This document shows positions 27,000-36,493 of a stretch of 64,000 nt of DNA, piece by piece (position 1 is the stretch's first letter; every line of letters starts with the position of its first letter). Source of the DNA: Pseudoxanthomonas sp. X-1. GTDB lineage: Bacteria > Pseudomonadota > Gammaproteobacteria > Xanthomonadales > Xanthomonadaceae. Location of the stretch: NCBI RefSeq assembly GCF_020042665.1, contig NZ_CP083376.1, positions 2,578,001 to 2,642,000 on the forward strand, in the 5' to 3' direction. The notes beneath the pieces were generated by a model that saw nothing but the letters and a program-made list of their open reading frames with translations, ran no database searches and was not told where the DNA came from. Position numbers and translations under genes: made by a program.

Positions 27000-27369
27000 C
27001 TATGCGGTCATCCGCGTGGTGCCGCGGGTGGAGCGCGAGGAGTTCATCAACGTCGGGGTGATCGTCTCCTGCCCCGGCGCGCGCCAGCTGCAGGCCGCGG
27101 TGGAGATCGACGAGCCGCGCCTGCGCGCCTTCGCCCCGGCGCTGGACCTGGAGACCACGCGCGCCTGGCTGGACGCGCTGGTGGCGGTGTGCCGCGGCGA
27201 TGCGGGCGCCGGCCCGGTGGCGCAGCTGCCGCCGCGCGCGCGTTTCCACTTCCTCACCGCCCGGCGCAGCGCCATCGTCCAGGTCTCGCCCACGCACGTG
27301 GGCCGCACCACCCGGCCCGAGGACCTCGTCGAACATCTGCTGCAGCGCATGGTGCGCGTGCCGCGCTAG
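26977..27369 (+). CDS. DUF3037 domain-containing protein
   Basis: A 130-residue protein starting MPTLHTYDYAVIRVVPRVEREEFINVGVI, the characteristic N-terminus of DUF3037. It overlaps the HipA-like kinase gene by 23 bases in another frame, so the two are translationally coupled and probably act together. It has no membrane segment. No activity is known; a partner or antitoxin-like role for the kinase is inference only. Confidence 0.85.
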   Translation: MPTLHTYDYAVIRVVPRVEREEFINVGVIVSCPGARQLQAAVEIDEPRLRAFAPALDLETTRAWLDALVAVCRGDAGAGPVAQLPPRARFHFLTARRSAIVQVSPTHVGRTTRPEDLVEHLLQRMVRVPR

Positions 27370-27454
27370 AAACGGCGCGCGCTGTGCAGCGCAACGTGAC
27401 CGGCGCGGGCGGGCGTGCTCAGATCGCGCGCTCCCCACCCTGGAAGCGGGCGCC

Positions 27455-27739
27455 ATGGCCCAGACCGCCGTTACCGAGTTCGAGCAGGCCACCCTGGACA
27501 TCCAGACCCTGCCCGAGCGGCCCGACAACGACACCCTGCTGCGCCTGTACGGCCTGTACAAGCAGGGCACCGAAGGCGACGTGCACGGCAACAAGCCCGG
27601 CTTCTTCGATTACGTCGGCAGCGCCAAGTACGAGGCCTGGGAGCGCCTGCGCGGGACCCCGCAGGATCTCGCGCAGCGCCGTTATGTGACGCTGGTACGC
27701 GAGCTGCTCGACGAGGCCGGCGTCGCGACACGGCGATGA
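27455..27739 (+). CDS. Acyl-CoA-binding protein
   Basis: A 94-residue four-helix acyl-CoA-binding protein. The ligand-contact pattern is present: LLRLYGLYKQGTEGDV (about 29-44) and AKYEAWERLRG (about 58-68). Bacterial members are sporadic and bind medium- to long-chain acyl-CoA esters in the cytosol. The N-terminal extension is short. It follows the DUF3037 gene by about 85 bases and precedes wrbA. Confidence 0.88.
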   Translation: MAQTAVTEFEQATLDIQTLPERPDNDTLLRLYGLYKQGTEGDVHGNKPGFFDYVGSAKYEAWERLRGTPQDLAQRRYVTLVRELLDEAGVATRR

Positions 27740-27800
27740 CGTGACCTGAAACTTCCCCCTGCTACGGTCCGCGCTCCTTTCGCAAAGCGAGTCGCGTGCC

Positions 27801-28400
27801 ATGGCCAAGGTCCTCGTCCTGTACTACTCCGCCTATGGGCATATCGAAACCATGGCCCAGGCCGTGGCCGAAGGCGCACGCGATGCCGGCGCGCAGGTGG
27901 ACATCAAGCGCGTGCCCGAGCTGGTGCCCGAGGACGTCGCCAAGGCCTCGCATTACAAGCTCGACCAGGCCGCGCCCATTGCCCAGGTCGACGAACTGGC
28001 GCAGTACGACGCCATCGTGATCGGCGTGGGCACCCGCTTCGGTCGCATGGCCTCGCAGATGGCCAACTTCCTCGACCAGGCCGGCGGCCTGTGGGCCAAG
28101 GGCGCGCTGCACGGCAAGGTCGGCGCGGCGTTCACCTCCACCGCCACCCAGCACGGCGGCCAGGAGACCACGCTGTTCTCGATCATCACCAACCTGCTGC
28201 ACTTCGGCATGGTGGTGGTCGGCGTGGACTATGGCTTCAAGGAAATGATGACGCTGGACGAGGTCGTCGGCGGCGCGCCCTATGGCGCCACCACCCTGGC
28301 CGGCGGCGACGGCGCACGCCAGCCCTCGAAGATCGACCTGGACGGCGCCCGCTACCAGGGCCGCCGCGTGGCGCAGACGGCGATCAAGCTGCATGGCTGA
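27801..28400 (+). CDS. wrbA: NAD(P)H:quinone oxidoreductase WrbA
   Basis: A 199-residue flavodoxin-fold protein. The FMN phosphate loop is [14 protein letters not shown] (residues 5-18), [17 protein letters not shown] and [15 protein letters not shown] are the typical WrbA segments, and the C-terminus has [17 protein letters not shown]. It reduces quinones by two electrons and protects against redox cycling. It stands alone, 60 bases after the acyl-CoA-binding protein gene. Confidence 0.95.
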   Translation: MAKVLVLYYSAYGHIETMAQAVAEGARDAGAQVDIKRVPELVPEDVAKASHYKLDQAAPIAQVDELAQYDAIVIGVGTRFGRMASQMANFLDQAGGLWAKGALHGKVGAAFTSTATQHGGQETTLFSIITNLLHFGMVVVGVDYGFKEMMTLDEVVGGAPYGATTLAGGDGARQPSKIDLDGARYQGRRVAQTAIKLHG

Positions 28401-28407
28401 GTGATTT

Positions 28408-28440
28408 ACCCCTCACTTTGGCCGCAGGCCAAGGGGAGGT
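28408..28440. repeat. Short hairpin repeat after wrbA, copy 1
   Basis: CCCCTCACTTTGGCCGCAGG then CCAAGGGGAGG forms an imperfect hairpin. A related copy lies at 28516-28546. It may double as the wrbA transcript end. Confidence 0.55.
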
Positions 28441-28515
28441 CGAAGTCGCGGCTGGCAACTGAGGGGATGGGTCGCTTTTCGCGGAAAGACAAAAGGCATG
28501 AGCAAAAGCCCCCCA

Positions 28516-28546
28516 ACCTCCCCCTTCGCTACGCGAAAGGGGAGGC
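28516..28546. repeat. Short hairpin repeat, copy 2
   Basis: ACCTCCCCCTTCGC-TACGCGAAAGGGGAGGC pairs arm to arm and resembles the unit at 28408. Confidence 0.55.
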
Positions 28547-28604
28547 GCTGTTTCCCGACCCGGCGATACCGCCGCGCGTGGCAGTCATTCCGGCGCTTGC
28601 TGTC

Positions 28605-28671
28605 GTGGGAGCCGCCATGGCGGCGATGAGGCTCTCCCGGTAAAGCCACTCGCCGCCATGGCGGGTCCCAC
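28605..28671. repeat. GTGGGAGCCGCCATGGCGGCGAT-type hairpin element
   Basis: Facing arms GTGGGAGCCGCCATGGCGGC and GCCGCCATGGCGGGTCCCAC around GATGAGGCTCTCCCGGTAAAG. It belongs to the same family as the element at 23170. The 400-base spacer between wrbA and smeX consists of such repeats and shows no gene. Confidence 0.8.
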
Positions 28672-28802
28672 ATGGTGCCGCCGCCCTCCTCGCCTCCGCA
28701 CCCGCACCCGCACCCGCGCTAGCGCACCAGACAACACGCCTGAACGCCGCGATTCAAGACCGCACAGTGGCCTGCATCAGCGTCGCCCACCGCAAACCCG
28801 GG

Positions 28803-30296
28803 TCAACGCACATCCTGCAGCGCCACCGCCCGCGCCCCGGCCGCCGTACCGGGCGACGGCGGCGGCAGGCTTTCGGCCGCGACGTACTCGGGCCAGCCGC
28901 CGGCCAGCGCGGCGTACAGCTGCACCATCGCCACGCCGCTGCGGACGCGCCCCTGGACCGCCGCGTCCTGGCTTTCCAAGCGCGTGCGCTCGGCTTCGAG
29001 CATGTCCAGCGTGTCGATCGCGCCGTTGTCCAGCCGCAGGCGCGCGACCTGTGCCGCGCGCGTGCCGGCCTGCGCCGCCTGGTCCAGGTGCGCCAGCTCG
29101 GTGCGGCTGCGGTCCACGCGCACCAGCGCGTTCTCGGTGTCCTCCAGCGCGCGCAGCACGGTCTGCTGGTAGGCGGCCAGGTCCTGCGCGCTCTGGGCGT
29201 TGGCCGCGGCGATACGCGCACGCACCCGTCCGACGTTGAGGAAGCCGCCGTCCAGACCCAGCGACAGCACGCGCGTCTCGCTGTCACGGGCGAACAGCGC
29301 GCCGCTGCCCAAGGCCTGCGTGCCGAACAGCGCCCCCAGGCTGAAGCGCGGGAACAGATCCGCCGTGGCCACGCCCACGCGCGCGGTGGCCGCGGCCACC
29401 CGACGCTCGGCGGCGGCCACGTCCGGCCGCCGACGCAGCAGATCCGACGGCGTGCCCGGCAGCGGCGCCGCCGGCAGCGTCGGCAACGCGCCGCTGGTCA
29501 TCAGCTCGGCCGCCATCGACTCGGGCGTGGCGCCCACCAGCACCGCGATGCGGTTGGCCGCCACGGCCTCGGCCGCTTCCAGCGAGGGAATCCGCGCCAG
29601 CGTGGCTTCCAGCTGCGCGCGGCCGCGGTCGACGTCGAAGGCGTCGCTGAAGCCGGCCTCCGTGCGCGCCTGCAGCAGCTTGAGGGTGCGCTCCTGCGTG
29701 GCGGCGTTCTCGCGGGCGATGTCCAGCTGCGCCTGCAGTCCGCGCAGCTCGAACCAGCCCTGCGCCACGCTGGCGGCGATGGCCACCTGCATGGCGGCCA
29801 GGTCGGCCGAGGCGGCCTGCGCATCGGCATGGCTGGCCTCGCTGGCGCGACGCAGGCGGCCGAACAGATCCAGCTCCCAGCTCACGCCCAGGCCACCGAC
29901 GTAGTTGTGCGTATCGCGCCCATCGCGGTCCACGCCCGGCGCCTGGTCGGCGCTGCTGCGCACGCGCTCGGCCTGCGCATTGGCGTCCAGCTGCGGCAGC
30001 CGCGCGTAGCTGGCGTCGCGGGACAGCGCGCGGGCCTGGTCGTAGCGCGCCAGGGCGATGCGCACATCGTGGTTCTGCAGCAGCGCGCGTTCGACCAGCG
30101 TGGACAGCTGCGGATCGTCGAACGCGCGCCAGAACTCGCGCTCGGCCGTGGTCTCGCCACCGGCGACCTGCGCGGTCGCCGGCGCCTGCACGAAGGTCTC
30201 GGCGCGCGGCGCGTCGGGACGCACGTAGTCCGGCCCGACCGTGCACGCGGCCAGCAGCGCCGAGGCGACGCCGATGCCCAACACATTCCTCACCAT
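28803..30296 (-). CDS. smeX: RND efflux outer-membrane factor, SmeX-like lipoprotein
   Basis: A 497-residue NodT/OprM-family protein. The lipobox is LLAAC-TVGPDY at residues 14-24. Two outer-membrane efflux repeats follow, with the typical segments WELDLFGRLRRASEA (about 137) and RRPDVAAAERRVAAATARVGVATADLFPRFSL (about 310). It forms the outer-membrane channel of the tripartite pump. It is the last gene of the smeU1VWU2X-type operon, and its start overlaps the end of the preceding SDR gene by 7 bases. Confidence 0.92.
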   Translation of the reverse strand: MVRNVLGIGVASALLAACTVGPDYVRPDAPRAETFVQAPATAQVAGGETTAEREFWRAFDDPQLSTLVERALLQNHDVRIALARYDQARALSRDASYARLPQLDANAQAERVRSSADQAPGVDRDGRDTHNYVGGLGVSWELDLFGRLRRASEASHADAQAASADLAAMQVAIAASVAQGWFELRGLQAQLDIARENAATQERTLKLLQARTEAGFSDAFDVDRGRAQLEATLARIPSLEAAEAVAANRIAVLVGATPESMAAELMTSGALPTLPAAPLPGTPSDLLRRRPDVAAAERRVAAATARVGVATADLFPRFSLGALFGTQALGSGALFARDSETRVLSLGLDGGFLNVGRVRARIAAANAQSAQDLAAYQQTVLRALEDTENALVRVDRSRTELAHLDQAAQAGTRAAQVARLRLDNGAIDTLDMLEAERTRLESQDAAVQGRVRSGVAMVQLYAALAGGWPEYVAAESLPPPSPGTAAGARAVALQDVR

Positions 30297-31036
30297 GGCA
30301 GCACCTGTCCCAGGTAGGTGAAACTTCCGGTCGGGCCGTCGGCGCCGATCAGCGCCATCTGCACGCTGGTCTTGGCGCCTTCGGGCACGTCGATCTCGCC
30401 GCGCTGCTCGCCGTCGCTGTAGTTCATCTCGGTCTTCACGTAGCCCGGATGGACGGTGTTGACCTTGACCGGCGTGTCGCGCAGCTCGTAGGCCAGGTGG
30501 ATGGTCCAGGCGTTGACCGCGCTCTTGGACACGTCGTAGGCCGGGATCTTGAAGTGGTAGATGAAGGAGTCCGGGTCGCTGTGCAGGGTCAGCGAGCCCA
30601 GCGCGCTGGACACGTTGACGATGCGGCCGGCGTCGGAGGCCTTGATCAGCGGCAGGAACGCCTGGGTGGTCTCGACCAGGCCGAACAGGTTGGTGTCGAA
30701 GGTCTTGCGCCAGGTCTGCAGCGACTGTTCCGAAGGCGGCTTGCCGCTCTCGTCGGCGACGATGCCGGCGTTGTTGACCAGGATGTCCAGCTTGCCGTGG
30801 CGGCCCTGCACGGCCTGCACCGCGGCGGTGATGCTGGCCGTGTCGGTGACGTCCAGCTGCAGCGCCTCGACCGACAGGCCTTCGGCCTGCAGCGTCTTCG
30901 CGGCCTGCGCCGCGGCCTCCTGGTTGCGGCCGGCCAGGATCACATGCACGCCAGCCTGGGCCAGCTGGCGCACGGTCTCGGCGCCGATGCCGCGGGTGGC
31001 GCCGGTGACCAGCGCGATCTTCTGGGAAGTGTTCAT
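30290..31036 (-). CDS. smeU2: Short-chain dehydrogenase/reductase, SmeU2-like
   Basis: A 248-residue classical SDR. The cofactor motif TGATRGIG is at residues 15-22, NNAG near 88-91, and the active-site Ser (NVSSALGS) and YDVSK follow. A closely similar carbonyl-reductase-type SDR lies between pump and channel genes in Stenotrophomonas smeU1VWU2X. The SDR may detoxify an electrophile or quinone related to the pump substrates; its substrate is unknown. It is tightly packed with smeX. Confidence 0.9.
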   Translation of the reverse strand: MNTSQKIALVTGATRGIGAETVRQLAQAGVHVILAGRNQEAAAQAAKTLQAEGLSVEALQLDVTDTASITAAVQAVQGRHGKLDILVNNAGIVADESGKPPSEQSLQTWRKTFDTNLFGLVETTQAFLPLIKASDAGRIVNVSSALGSLTLHSDPDSFIYHFKIPAYDVSKSAVNAWTIHLAYELRDTPVKVNTVHPGYVKTEMNYSDGEQRGEIDVPEGAKTSVQMALIGADGPTGSFTYLGQVLPW

Positions 31037-31075
31037 GTCATAGCTCCGTGGTGGAAACGAGAAGGAAGGACGCGC

Positions 31076-34000
31076 TCAGTGCACGCTTTGCGGATGGGTC
31101 TGCGCCAGGGCCGGGGCCGCGTCGTGGTGGACCAGCTGACGGCCGGACAGCTTGCGCAGTGCCACGTAGAACACCGGGGTCAGGAACAGGCCGAACAGGG
31201 TCACCCCCAGCATGCCGGCGAACACCGTCACGCCCGTGGCCGCGCGCACCTCGGCACCGGCGCCATGCGAGAACACCAGCGGCACGGTGCCGGCGATGAA
31301 GGCGATGGAGGTCATCACGATCGGGCGCAGACGCAGGCGGCAGGCTTCCAGGGCGGACTCGACGATGCCCTTGCCGCCCAACTCCAGCTCGCGGGCGAAC
31401 TCGACGATCAGGATCGCGTTCTTGCACGCCAGGCCCATCAGCACCACCAGGCCGACCTGCACGAACACGTTGTTGTCGCCGCCGCTGAGCCACACGCCGA
31501 ACAGCGCGGACAGCAGCGTCATGGGCACGATCAGGATCACCGCCAGCGGCAGGGTCCAGCTTTCGTACAGCGCGGCCAGCACCAGGAAGGCCAGCATCAC
31601 CGCCAGCGGGAACACCACCATCGCCGCCTTGCCCTGGCTGGCCTGCTGGTAGCTCAGGTCGGTCCATTCGATGTGCATGCCGTTGGGCAGCACCTGGGCG
31701 GCCAGGTCGGTCAGCTTCTGCATCGCCTCGGCCGAGGACAGCACGCGCGCGTCGGCCTCACCGGCCAGGTCGGCGGCCGGATAGCCGTTGTAGCGCAGCA
31801 CCGGATCGGGGCCGTAGGTCTGCTTGATGTCCACCATCGAACCCACCGGCACCATCTGCCCGGCGGCGTTGCGCACCTTCAGGCGGCCGATGTCCTCGAC
31901 GGTCTCGCGGTACGGCGCGTCGGCCTGGGCGATCACCTGCCAGGTGCGGCCGAACTGGTTGAAGTCGTTGACGTAGGCCGAGCCCAGGTAGGTCTGCAGG
32001 GTATCGAACAGGTCGGTCAGCGCCACGCCCTGCGCCTTGGCCTTGGTGCGGTCCACCTGCGCGTCCAGCTGCGGCACGTTGGCCTGGTAGGTGCCGATCG
32101 GGAAGCTCATGCCCGGCACCTGCGACACCGCGCCCTGGAACTGGCTGACCGCATTCTGCAGCGCGCCGTAGCCCAGGTTGCCACGATCCTCGATGAACAT
32201 CTGGTAGCCGTTGCCGTTGCCCAGGCCCAAAATCGGCGGCGGCATCATCGAGAAGGTCAGGCCCTCGCCCAGCGAGGAGATCTTCTGGTTGATCTCGGCA
32301 TTGATCTCCAGCGCGCTGCGGTGCCGTTCGGCGAACGGCTTGAGCGGCAGGAACACCACGCCGGTGTTGGGCGTGTTGGTGAACTGCAGCGCGTTGAGGC
32401 CGGGGAAGGAGATCGTGTGCGCCACGCCCTCGGTGTGCATGGCGATGTCCGAGACCTTGCGCAGCAGCGCGTCGGTGCGCTCGATCGAGGCGCCTTCGGG
32501 CAGCTTCACGCCGGCGATCAGGTACATCTTGTCCTGGGTCGGGATGAAGCCGGCCGGCACCGCCTTGAACATCACGCCGGTGGCCAGCAGCAGGCCGATG
32601 TAGATCGCGAACACAATGCCGCGACGGCCGAGGATGCGCGAGACCGTGCCCTGGTAGCGGTCCGAGCTGCGGTTGAAGAAGCGGTTGAACGGGCGGAACA
32701 CCCAGCGGCCGAACACCCGCTCCATGCCGCGCGACAGCGCGTCCTTGGGCGCATCGTGGCCCTTGAGCAGGCGCGCGGCCAGCGCCGGCGACAGCGTCAG
32801 CGAGTTGATCGCCGAGATCACCGTGGAGATGGCGATGGTCACCGCGAACTGCTTGTAGAACTGGCCGGTCACGCCGGACAGGAAGGCCATCGGCACGAAC
32901 ACCGCGCACAGCACCAGCGCGATGGCGATGATCGGCCCGGAGACCTCCTTCATGGCCTGGTGCGCGGCGGCCAGCGGGGTCAGGCCTTCCTCGATGTTGC
33001 GCTCGACGTTCTCCACCACCACGATCGCATCGTCCACCACGATGCCGATCGCCAGCACCAGGCCGAACAGGGTCAGGGTGTTGATCGAGAAGCCCAGCAG
33101 GTACAGCGCGGCGAAGGTGCCCACCACCGACACCGGCACGGCGATCAGCGGGATGATCGAGGCGCGCCAGGTCTGCAGGAACAGGATCACCACCAGCACC
33201 ACCAGCAGCACGGCCTCCAGCAGGGTGTGCACCACCGCGCTGATCGAATCGCGCACGAAGATGGTGGTGTCGTAAACCGCCTCGTACTTGACGTCCTCGG
33301 GGAACTGCTTGGTCAGCTCGTCCATGGTCGCGATGACCTCATCGCGGATCTGCAGCGCATTGGCGCCCGGCGCCTGGAAGATGCCGATGCCGACCGCGTT
33401 CTTGCCGTCCAGCTGCGAGCGCAGGGTGTAGTCGCCGGCGCCCAGTTCCAGCCGCGCCACGTCGCGCAGGCGCACCACCTGGCCGTCGTTGCCGGTCTTG
33501 AGCACGATGTCGCCGAACTCCTGCTCGGTGCGCAGGCGGCCCTGGGCATTGATCAGGGTCAGGAACTTGCTGTCGGGCATGGGTTCGGCGCCGAGCTGGC
33601 CGGCGGAGACCTGCACGTTCTGCTCGCGCATGGCGGCGACCACGTCGCTGGCGTTGAGGCCCAGCGAGGCGATGCGCTCGGGATCGAGCCAGGCGCGCAT
33701 GGCGTAATCGCCGCCGCCGAACACCTGTGCATCGCCCACGCCCTGGATGCGCGCCAGTGCGTCCTTGACGTGCAGGCGGGCGTAGTTGCGCAGGTACAGG
33801 CTGTCGTACTTGCCCTTGGGCGAGGTCAGGTGGACCACCATCAGGAAGGTCGGCGACTGCTTCTGCACGGTCACGCCCTGGCGACGCACGTCCTCGGGCA
33901 GGCGCGCGTTGGCCTGGGCCACGCGGTTCTGCACCTTGACCGCCGCGTCGTCGGCGTCGGTGCCGGGACGGAAGGTGACGGTCATCTGCAGCACGCCGTC

Positions 34001-34258
34001 CGAGCCGGCCACCGACTTGAGGTACATCATGTTCTCGACGCCGTTGATCTGCTCCTCCAGCGGCGTGGCGACGGTCTCGGCGATGACCTTGGGGTTGGCG
34101 CCGGGGTACACCGTGCGCACCACCACCGAGGGCGGCACCACTTCGGGGTACTCGCCGGTCGGCAGCAGCGGCAGCGCGATCAGGCCGGCGGCGAAGATCA
34201 CGATGGACAGGACGGCGGCGAAGATCGGCCGGTCGATGAAGAATCTGGAAATGTTCAT
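31076..34258 (-). CDS. smeW: RND multidrug efflux permease, SmeW-like
   Basis: A 1060-residue HAE1-family inner-membrane proton antiporter. It shows the first transmembrane helix (MNISRFFIDRPIFAAVLSIVI), periplasmic porter loops, and the proton-relay helix with LFGLVLAIGIVVDDAIVVVENVERN (about 390-415). The repeated topology finishes at LFLTPVFYVALRKL. It drives drug export through the SmeV adaptor and SmeX channel. It is the fourth gene from the promoter side of the operon when the repeat-bearing spacer is skipped. The + strand opposite shows a long open frame, which is only a shadow. Confidence 0.95.
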   Translation of the reverse strand: MNISRFFIDRPIFAAVLSIVIFAAGLIALPLLPTGEYPEVVPPSVVVRTVYPGANPKVIAETVATPLEEQINGVENMMYLKSVAGSDGVLQMTVTFRPGTDADDAAVKVQNRVAQANARLPEDVRRQGVTVQKQSPTFLMVVHLTSPKGKYDSLYLRNYARLHVKDALARIQGVGDAQVFGGGDYAMRAWLDPERIASLGLNASDVVAAMREQNVQVSAGQLGAEPMPDSKFLTLINAQGRLRTEQEFGDIVLKTGNDGQVVRLRDVARLELGAGDYTLRSQLDGKNAVGIGIFQAPGANALQIRDEVIATMDELTKQFPEDVKYEAVYDTTIFVRDSISAVVHTLLEAVLLVVLVVILFLQTWRASIIPLIAVPVSVVGTFAALYLLGFSINTLTLFGLVLAIGIVVDDAIVVVENVERNIEEGLTPLAAAHQAMKEVSGPIIAIALVLCAVFVPMAFLSGVTGQFYKQFAVTIAISTVISAINSLTLSPALAARLLKGHDAPKDALSRGMERVFGRWVFRPFNRFFNRSSDRYQGTVSRILGRRGIVFAIYIGLLLATGVMFKAVPAGFIPTQDKMYLIAGVKLPEGASIERTDALLRKVSDIAMHTEGVAHTISFPGLNALQFTNTPNTGVVFLPLKPFAERHRSALEINAEINQKISSLGEGLTFSMMPPPILGLGNGNGYQMFIEDRGNLGYGALQNAVSQFQGAVSQVPGMSFPIGTYQANVPQLDAQVDRTKAKAQGVALTDLFDTLQTYLGSAYVNDFNQFGRTWQVIAQADAPYRETVEDIGRLKVRNAAGQMVPVGSMVDIKQTYGPDPVLRYNGYPAADLAGEADARVLSSAEAMQKLTDLAAQVLPNGMHIEWTDLSYQQASQGKAAMVVFPLAVMLAFLVLAALYESWTLPLAVILIVPMTLLSALFGVWLSGGDNNVFVQVGLVVLMGLACKNAILIVEFARELELGGKGIVESALEACRLRLRPIVMTSIAFIAGTVPLVFSHGAGAEVRAATGVTVFAGMLGVTLFGLFLTPVFYVALRKLSGRQLVHHDAAPALAQTHPQSVH

Positions 34259-34340
34259 GGGGTGGTGTTCCTGAGGTGAGCGACGCCGCCCTCTCCCCTT
34301 TCCCGGGGAGAGACTTCATTGCGTTCTTGCATTCCTGCCT

Positions 34341-34422
34341 GTGGGGTGGAGATGGGAGTCGCCATGCGGCGATGGGCCTTACCTGGAAAGCCCGATCGCC
34401 GCCAGGGCGGCTCCCACCCCAC
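34341..34422. repeat. Hairpin element between smeV and smeW
   Basis: Facing arms GTGGGGTGG...GGGAGTCGCC and GGCGGCTCCCACCCCAC enclose a core related to the elements at 23170, 28605 and 38423. It interrupts the otherwise compact efflux operon in the 173-base gap and could alter downstream mRNA levels. Confidence 0.75.
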
Positions 34423-34431
34423 CCGGCCGTA

Positions 34432-35640
34432 CTAGTTCATCGCGGTGGTGCGCTGCTCAGCCGGCTTGGCCGCCGGCTGCATGGCCACGGTCTTGGCCTG
34501 CACCGGCATGCCGGGCATGAAGATCTTCTGCACGCCTTCGACCACGACCTTGTCGCCAGCCTGCAGCCCGCCGTTGACGATGCGCAGCCCGTCCGCCAGG
34601 CGGCCCAGCTGCACGTCGCGGCGCTGCGCCTTGCCCTGCGCGTCGACCACGTAGACGTACTTGCGGTCCTGGTCGGTGAGGATGGCCGCATCGTCGACCA
34701 GCATCGCCTTGAACTCACCGCTGCCCGGCAGGCGCACGCGCGCGTACAGGCCGGGCACCAGGCTGCGGTCGGCGTTGTCCATCAGCGCGCGGACGCGGAT
34801 GGTGCCGGTGCCGGGCGAGAGCTGGTTGTCGACGAAGTCCACCTGCCCGGCGTGCGGATAGCCGTCCTCGCCGACCAGCGCCACCTGCACCGGCAGGCCG
34901 CCCTCGCGGCCGCTGGGCCGCTGGCCCTTGCGCGCCAGTTCGGCATAGCGCAGGAAGGTCGTCTCGTCCGCGTCGAAGTGCACCTGCACCTGGTCGGACA
35001 CCACCGTGGTCAGCACGCTGGCCGCATCGCCGGCGCCGACCAGGTTGCCGGCGGTCACCAGCGCACGGCCGGCGCGGCCGTCGATGGGTGCGCGCACCTT
35101 GGTCCATTCCAGGTCCAGGCGCGCGGCATCCACCGCGGCCTGCGCGGCCTGGACCTCGGCGGCGGCCTCGCTGGCGGTGGCACGGCGCTGTTCGTACAGC
35201 TCGGTGGACATGGCCTGCTGCTCGGCCAGCTTGCGCGCGCGTTCGGCCTCGCCGGTGGACTGGCTGGCGGCGCTGCGCGCGCGCGCCAGCTGGGCCTGGG
35301 CCTGGGCCAGCGCGGCGCGGTAGCTGCGCGCATCGATGGTGAACAGCACGGTGCCGGCCTTGACCTCGTCGCCCTCGCGATAGTTCACCGACTCGATGTA
35401 GCCGGACACGCGCGGGCGCAGCTGCACGCTCTGCACCGCCTCGATGCGGCCGCTGAACTCGTCCCACTGGCGGATGGGCTTGACCAGCACCGGGGCGACG
35501 CTCACCGCGGGCGGCGGCGGTGCGGCGGTCTCGGCGGCGTTGCTGTTGCAGCCGGCGATCACCGCCACCGACAGGGCCAGCAGCGCGAAGGAAGACAGGC
35601 GACGGGCGCGGAAGAAGGAGTCAGCGCGGGAAGGATTCAT
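34432..35640 (-). CDS. smeV: RND efflux periplasmic adaptor, SmeV-like lipoprotein
   Basis: A 402-residue membrane-fusion protein. The lipobox is VAVIAGC-NSN (about 25-34). A lipoyl half (VSGYIESVNYREGDEVKAGTVLF), an alpha-hairpin (about 105-175), the second lipoyl half (WTKVRAPIDGRAGRALVTAGNLV) and beta-barrel/MP domains follow. The ATG at 35640 sets the signal peptide correctly; an upstream in-frame extension was rejected. It couples the permease to the outer-membrane channel. Confidence 0.93.
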   Translation of the reverse strand: MNPSRADSFFRARRLSSFALLALSVAVIAGCNSNAAETAAPPPPAVSVAPVLVKPIRQWDEFSGRIEAVQSVQLRPRVSGYIESVNYREGDEVKAGTVLFTIDARSYRAALAQAQAQLARARSAASQSTGEAERARKLAEQQAMSTELYEQRRATASEAAAEVQAAQAAVDAARLDLEWTKVRAPIDGRAGRALVTAGNLVGAGDAASVLTTVVSDQVQVHFDADETTFLRYAELARKGQRPSGREGGLPVQVALVGEDGYPHAGQVDFVDNQLSPGTGTIRVRALMDNADRSLVPGLYARVRLPGSGEFKAMLVDDAAILTDQDRKYVYVVDAQGKAQRRDVQLGRLADGLRIVNGGLQAGDKVVVEGVQKIFMPGMPVQAKTVAMQPAAKPAEQRTTAMN

Positions 35641-35689
35641 GACGGATGCTCGTATGGGGAAACAGGAAAGGCGCGGCGAGGTTGCGACC

Positions 35690-36493
35690 TCAACCACGGT
35701 TGAGGTCAAGCGGAGAGACGGTGGACGATCGGGGCAAGGCGTCGAACAGCGTGCGCACCGGCGGCGGCACCCAGGCCGCGTCGAAGGGCACGACGGCGCG
35801 GACCCGGCCGGACGCGGCCGGACGCAGCAGCTCGACGGCGCGGCGGCCCACGCTCAGCGCATCGGGCCAGTTGGCGCAGGCGTGGGCGCGGTTCTCCGGG
35901 GTGGACAGCGGATGGGCCACGGCCAGCAGCTGCACGCGCACGCCCAGCGGCGCGGCTTCCTCGTGCAGCACCTTGGCCAGCATGTGCAGCGCGGCCGAGC
36001 CGATCGAGGCATGGCCATGTCCGGCCCAGCCGCACTCGGTGGCCGGCCCGCCGATCATCACGTAGTGGCTGGTGCCGTCCCGATCCTGCAGCAGCGGCAG
36101 CAGGTGGCGGGCGACGCTCAGGTGCGCCACGACGTCGTGGGACAGGCGCTGCTCCAGCCGCGTCGCCGGCTGGTCCAGCAGGCGACCGCTGGTCGAGGGC
36201 GCGAACAGGTGCGCGAACACGGCATGCAGCGGCGCGCCGTGCGCCCGCACCTGCGCGGCCAGCGCCGCGGCCTGGGCCTCGTCCAGGGGCAGCGGCTGGC
36301 GCAGCAGGTGCAGGCCGGGCTCGTCGCCATGGGCCTGCGCCAGCGCATCCATCACCTCGCCCGGCGCGCCCACGGCGATGACCGGGCAGCCGGCCTCGAT
36401 CAGCGCCGCGACCACGCCGGCGCCGGCGGCGCCATCGGCGCCGAGCACGAGTGAGGCGGGCAGCGGGGCCGCCGGCTTGATCATCCCACTCAC
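35690..36493 (-). CDS. smeU1: SDR-fold protein, SmeU1-like
   Basis: A 267-residue Rossmann-fold protein related to short-chain dehydrogenases. The glycine motif is degenerate (LGADGAAGAGVV), and the catalytic Tyr-x-x-x-Lys is replaced (GHGHASIGSAALHMLAK), so it may be inactive as a reductase. The GTG at 36493 follows GGGAGGA; an ATG at 36484 is the alternative start. It is the first gene of the efflux operon, as smeU1 is in Stenotrophomonas maltophilia, and diverges from the LysR regulator gene. Confidence 0.78.
   Translation of the reverse strand: MSGMIKPAAPLPASLVLGADGAAGAGVVAALIEAGCPVIAVGAPGEVMDALAQAHGDEPGLHLLRQPLPLDEAQAAALAAQVRAHGAPLHAVFAHLFAPSTSGRLLDQPATRLEQRLSHDVVAHLSVARHLLPLLQDRDGTSHYVMIGGPATECGWAGHGHASIGSAALHMLAKVLHEEAAPLGVRVQLLAVAHPLSTPENRAHACANWPDALSVGRRAVELLRPAASGRVRAVVPFDAAWVPPPVRTLFDALPRSSTVSPLDLNRG

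Noticed and set aside
23360..27061. 1233-residue plus-strand open frame
   Set aside because: Shadow of the S9 peptidase and adjacent genes. High GC makes antisense frames long.
30449..34279. 1276-residue plus-strand open frame
   Set aside because: It is the antisense shadow of smeW and smeU2: His/Gln/Arg-rich without domains, while the minus frame is a full RND permease.
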